Of a stretch of 64,000 nucleotides of DNA, positions 61,935 through 64,000 are shown piece by piece (the stretch's first letter is position 1; each line of letters opens with the position of its first letter). The translations under genes were made by a program, and so were the position numbers. Location: the NCBI GenBank assembly GCA_044869805.1, contig JBIOXV010000088.1, positions 62,001-126,000 of the forward strand. Reading direction: 5' to 3'. Below the pieces are notes generated by a model. That model was not told where the DNA came from and made no database searches. It saw only the letters and a list, made by a program, of their open reading frames with translations. The stretch comes from CAWDVR01 sp044869805. GTDB lineage: Bacteria; Acidobacteriota; Thermoanaerobaculia; Multivoradales; SZUA-115.

Positions 61935-62906
61935 CTACTTGGCCTTTCCGAGGTTGGGCGCGATGGTCATGCAGGCGTCGACCAGGGTCTTCACCGCCGC
62001 CGCCGACTTTTCGAACATGGTGCGCTCGGCGCTGTTGAGCTGGATCTCGACGATGCGCTCCACGCCCTTTGAGCCGATGACACACGGCACGCCGACATAG
62101 AGGTCCTTCACGTCGTATTCGCCGTTGAGCCAGGCCGCGCAGGGGATCACGCGCTTCTTGTCCTTGAGGTAGCTCTCCGCCATGGCAATGGCAGACGCCG
62201 CCGGTGCATAGAACGCGGAACCGGACTTGAGCAGGTTGACGATTTCGGCGCCGCCGTCGCGGGTGCGCTGCACGATCGCGTCGAGGCGGGCCTGCGTGGT
62301 CCACTTCATCTTGACGAGGTCGGGCAGCGGAATGCCGGCGACGGTGGAGTACCGCGTGAGCGGCACCATGCTGTCGCCGTGGCCTCCGAGCACGAAGGCG
62401 GTGACGTCCTCGACCGACACGTTGAACTCGTCGGCGAGGAAATAACGGAAGCGCGAGCTGTCGAGCACGCCAGCCATCCCGACCACCATCTGCTTGGGCA
62501 GGCCGCAGGCCTTCTGCAGCGCCCACACCATGGCGTCGAGCGGATTGGTGATGCAGATGACGAAGGCGTTGGGCGCGTATTTCTTGATGCCGGAGCCGAC
62601 CTGCTCCATCACCTTGAGATTGATGCCAAGCAGGTCGTCGCGGCTCATGCCGGGCTTGCGCGGCACGCCGGCGGTGACGATGCAGACCGACGCGCCGTCG
62701 ATCGCCTCGTACGAATTGGTGCCGACCAGCTTGGCGTCGAAGCCATCGACCGGCGACGACTGCGCGAGGTCGAGCGCCTTGCCCTGCGGGATGCCTTCGG
62801 CGATGTCGAAGATGGCGACGTCGCCAAGCTCCTTGAGACCGATGAGGTGGGCGAGCGTGCCGCCGATCTGGCCGGCTCCGATCAATGCAATCTTGGGACG
62901 CGCCAT
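61935..62906 (-). CDS. mdh: Malate dehydrogenase, alphaproteobacteria-like
   Basis: The product has 323 residues. It is of the lactate/malate-dehydrogenase fold: KIALIGAGQIGGTLAHLIGL (NAD loop), VTAGVPRKPGMSRDDLLGIN (malate-specific Arg), CITNPLDAMVWALQKACGLP, and the catalytic His in VLGGHGDSMVPL. The wording is very like rhizobial Mdh proteins as I remember them. Order mdh-sucC-sucD is also the alphaproteobacterial one. It oxidises malate to oxaloacetate. A 159-bp gap parts it from sucC. Confidence 0.95.
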   Translation of the reverse strand: MARPKIALIGAGQIGGTLAHLIGLKELGDVAIFDIAEGIPQGKALDLAQSSPVDGFDAKLVGTNSYEAIDGASVCIVTAGVPRKPGMSRDDLLGINLKVMEQVGSGIKKYAPNAFVICITNPLDAMVWALQKACGLPKQMVVGMAGVLDSSRFRYFLADEFNVSVEDVTAFVLGGHGDSMVPLTRYSTVAGIPLPDLVKMKWTTQARLDAIVQRTRDGGAEIVNLLKSGSAFYAPAASAIAMAESYLKDKKRVIPCAAWLNGEYDVKDLYVGVPCVIGSKGVERIVEIQLNSAERTMFEKSAAAVKTLVDACMTIAPNLGKAK

Positions 62907-63116
62907 GTGAACGAGAACCTCGTGTAGAAAACCCCGGAATTCAGCGGTCGAACGGGGATCGAAAGGCAGGGCCGCTGCACTGCGTCATAGACCTTTTCCG
63001 CCCTCCCGTTCAAGGGATAGAGCGGCGGATTCGCGCACCCGCCTGCGATGCTTTGGAATGATGCTATCGAGCGGCTAGATTGCCTGAGTTCACGCGCCTC
63101 GCTCGAGGAACAACGT

Positions 63117-64000
63117 ATGGCACGGTGGCGGTCGGTTGCGACGAGTCTGGTCATATCAAGCCTTGTCGTGGTCGCGCTCGATGCGCGGCCGGGGGTGGCA
63201 CAAAGCTTTCCTTCAAAGCCGATCAAGATGGTGGTGCCGTTCACGCCCGGATCGCCGGTCGACGTGCTGGCGCGGCTGGTCAGCCAGCACGCCGGGACGC
63301 AGCTCGGGCAGACGATCGTGCTGGAAAACAAGCCCGGCGCCGGCACCACCATCGGCACCAAACTTGCCGCATCCGCCGATCCTGACGGTTACACGATGAT
63401 GATTGCGGCCACGAGTTTCGTCATCTCGTGGGCGATGTATCCCAATGCGGGCTACGACCCGCTCAAGAGCTTCGACGCGATCGCGTTCCTCGCCCGCAGC
63501 CCGCAGGTACTGGTGATCACCCCGTCGGTGCCGGCCACAACGGTGAAGGAATTCGTCGCCTATGCCCACGCCAATCCGGGCAAGGTCAATTTCGGATTCG
63601 GGCTGGGCACGCTGCCGCAGGTGCTAGGCGAATACTTCAAAGTGCTCACCAAGACCGACATTGCCAGCATTCCCTACAAGGGCGGCGAGCAGGTCCGTGT
63701 CGACATGCTCGGCGGGCGCATCCAGATGAATTTCGGCCCCCCGCCATCAGTGCTGTCTCTCATTCGACAGGGCAAGGTCCGCGCGCTCGCGGTCACGTCC
63801 GAAACGCGCTACCCGGGCCTGCCGGAGGTGCCGACTTTCAAGGAGAGCGGGCTGCCGCAACTGTCGCTGAGCTTCACCGCCGGCCTTGTCGCGCCAGCCG
63901 GCACGCCCGCGCCGGTGCGGCGCAAGCTCAACGAGCAGATCAACGAGACGCTCCGCTCGCCCGCGCTGATCGCGGCCATGGCCAAGCTCGGGTACGAGCC
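63117..64000 (+). CDS. Bug/TctC-type tripartite tricarboxylate transporter binding protein (3' end off window)
   Basis: At least 294 residues. The signal peptide ends in GVAQS, then FPSKPIKMVVPFTPGSPVDVLAR, VLENKPGAGTTIGTKLAASADPDGYT, IPYKGGEQVRVDMLGGRIQM and VRALAVTSETRYPGLPEVPT, all standard for Bug proteins, which bind small carboxylates in the periplasm. These families are greatly expanded in Bradyrhizobium- and Burkholderia-like genomes and rare in acidobacteria. It is divergent from mdh over 210 bp. No membrane component is in view. Confidence 0.95.
   Translation, partial: MARWRSVATSLVISSLVVVALDARPGVAQSFPSKPIKMVVPFTPGSPVDVLARLVSQHAGTQLGQTIVLENKPGAGTTIGTKLAASADPDGYTMMIAATSFVISWAMYPNAGYDPLKSFDAIAFLARSPQVLVITPSVPATTVKEFVAYAHANPGKVNFGFGLGTLPQVLGEYFKVLTKTDIASIPYKGGEQVRVDMLGGRIQMNFGPPPSVLSLIRQGKVRALAVTSETRYPGLPEVPTFKESGLPQLSLSFTAGLVAPAGTPAPVRRKLNEQINETLRSPALIAAMAKLGYE

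Overview
The window is very GC-rich (about 70% by eye). From about 1 to 61 kb it reads like one genome with many large secreted, repeat-built proteins: CARDB, FlgD-type Ig, FN3, TolB-like propeller, ELWxxDGT, BNR and HAF repeats, a tricorn-type peptidase, and a small exported C-terminal domain seen mostly in Acidobacteriota. My best guess is an acidobacterium of the Thermoanaerobaculia type, by family content only. The last 1-3 kb (mdh, a Bug/TctC-type binding protein, perhaps the 5' part of sucC) looks alphaproteobacterial, so that end is either transferred DNA or an assembly joint.

Layout. 1-16.4 kb: one minus-strand gene of at least 5,259 codons, running off the left edge and coupled by an ATGA overlap to a small exported protein. 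16.6-20.2 kb: MgtC/DUF4010 membrane protein, BrnTA toxin-antitoxin, S1/P1 nuclease, DUF1772 protein. 20.4-23.2 kb: MocR-type regulator, an operator-like palindrome cluster, FMN reductase and LysE/RhtB exporter. 23.2-30.4 kb: tricorn-like peptidase divergent from a 1,217-residue ELWxxDGT protein. 30.4-36.9 kb: an accessory island with HigBA, a solitary HicB and a decayed fragment of the ELWxxDGT protein's terminal domain, then a coupled three-gene operon of CHAT (caspase-like) protease, unknown protein and trypsin-like protease. 37-41.7 kb: metallo-beta-lactamase-fold hydrolase and a BNR-propeller secreted protein. 41.7-45.7 kb: a Lys/Asp/Glu-rich tandem-repeat protein, a shortened ATP-grasp-like protein, a full ATP-grasp ligase and an ankyrin protein, which together resemble an undescribed peptide- or protein-modifying cluster. 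45.7-58.6 kb: methyltransferases, CPBP protease, small exported Cys-rich proteins, a second CHAT protease (PDZ/TPR lipoprotein), a HAF-repeat protein, a ChaN-like protein and a Rieske-flavodoxin fusion, with three kinds of dispersed palindromic repeat. 58.6-62.9 kb: ndk, an S51-like protein without its serine, sucD, sucC, mdh. 63.1-64 kb: the Bug-type protein.

The two most interesting systems are the K/D-rich protein with its ATP-grasp pair (41,741-44,303) and the CHAT/unknown/trypsin operon (31,669-36,939). I saw no tRNA, rRNA or CRISPR array.
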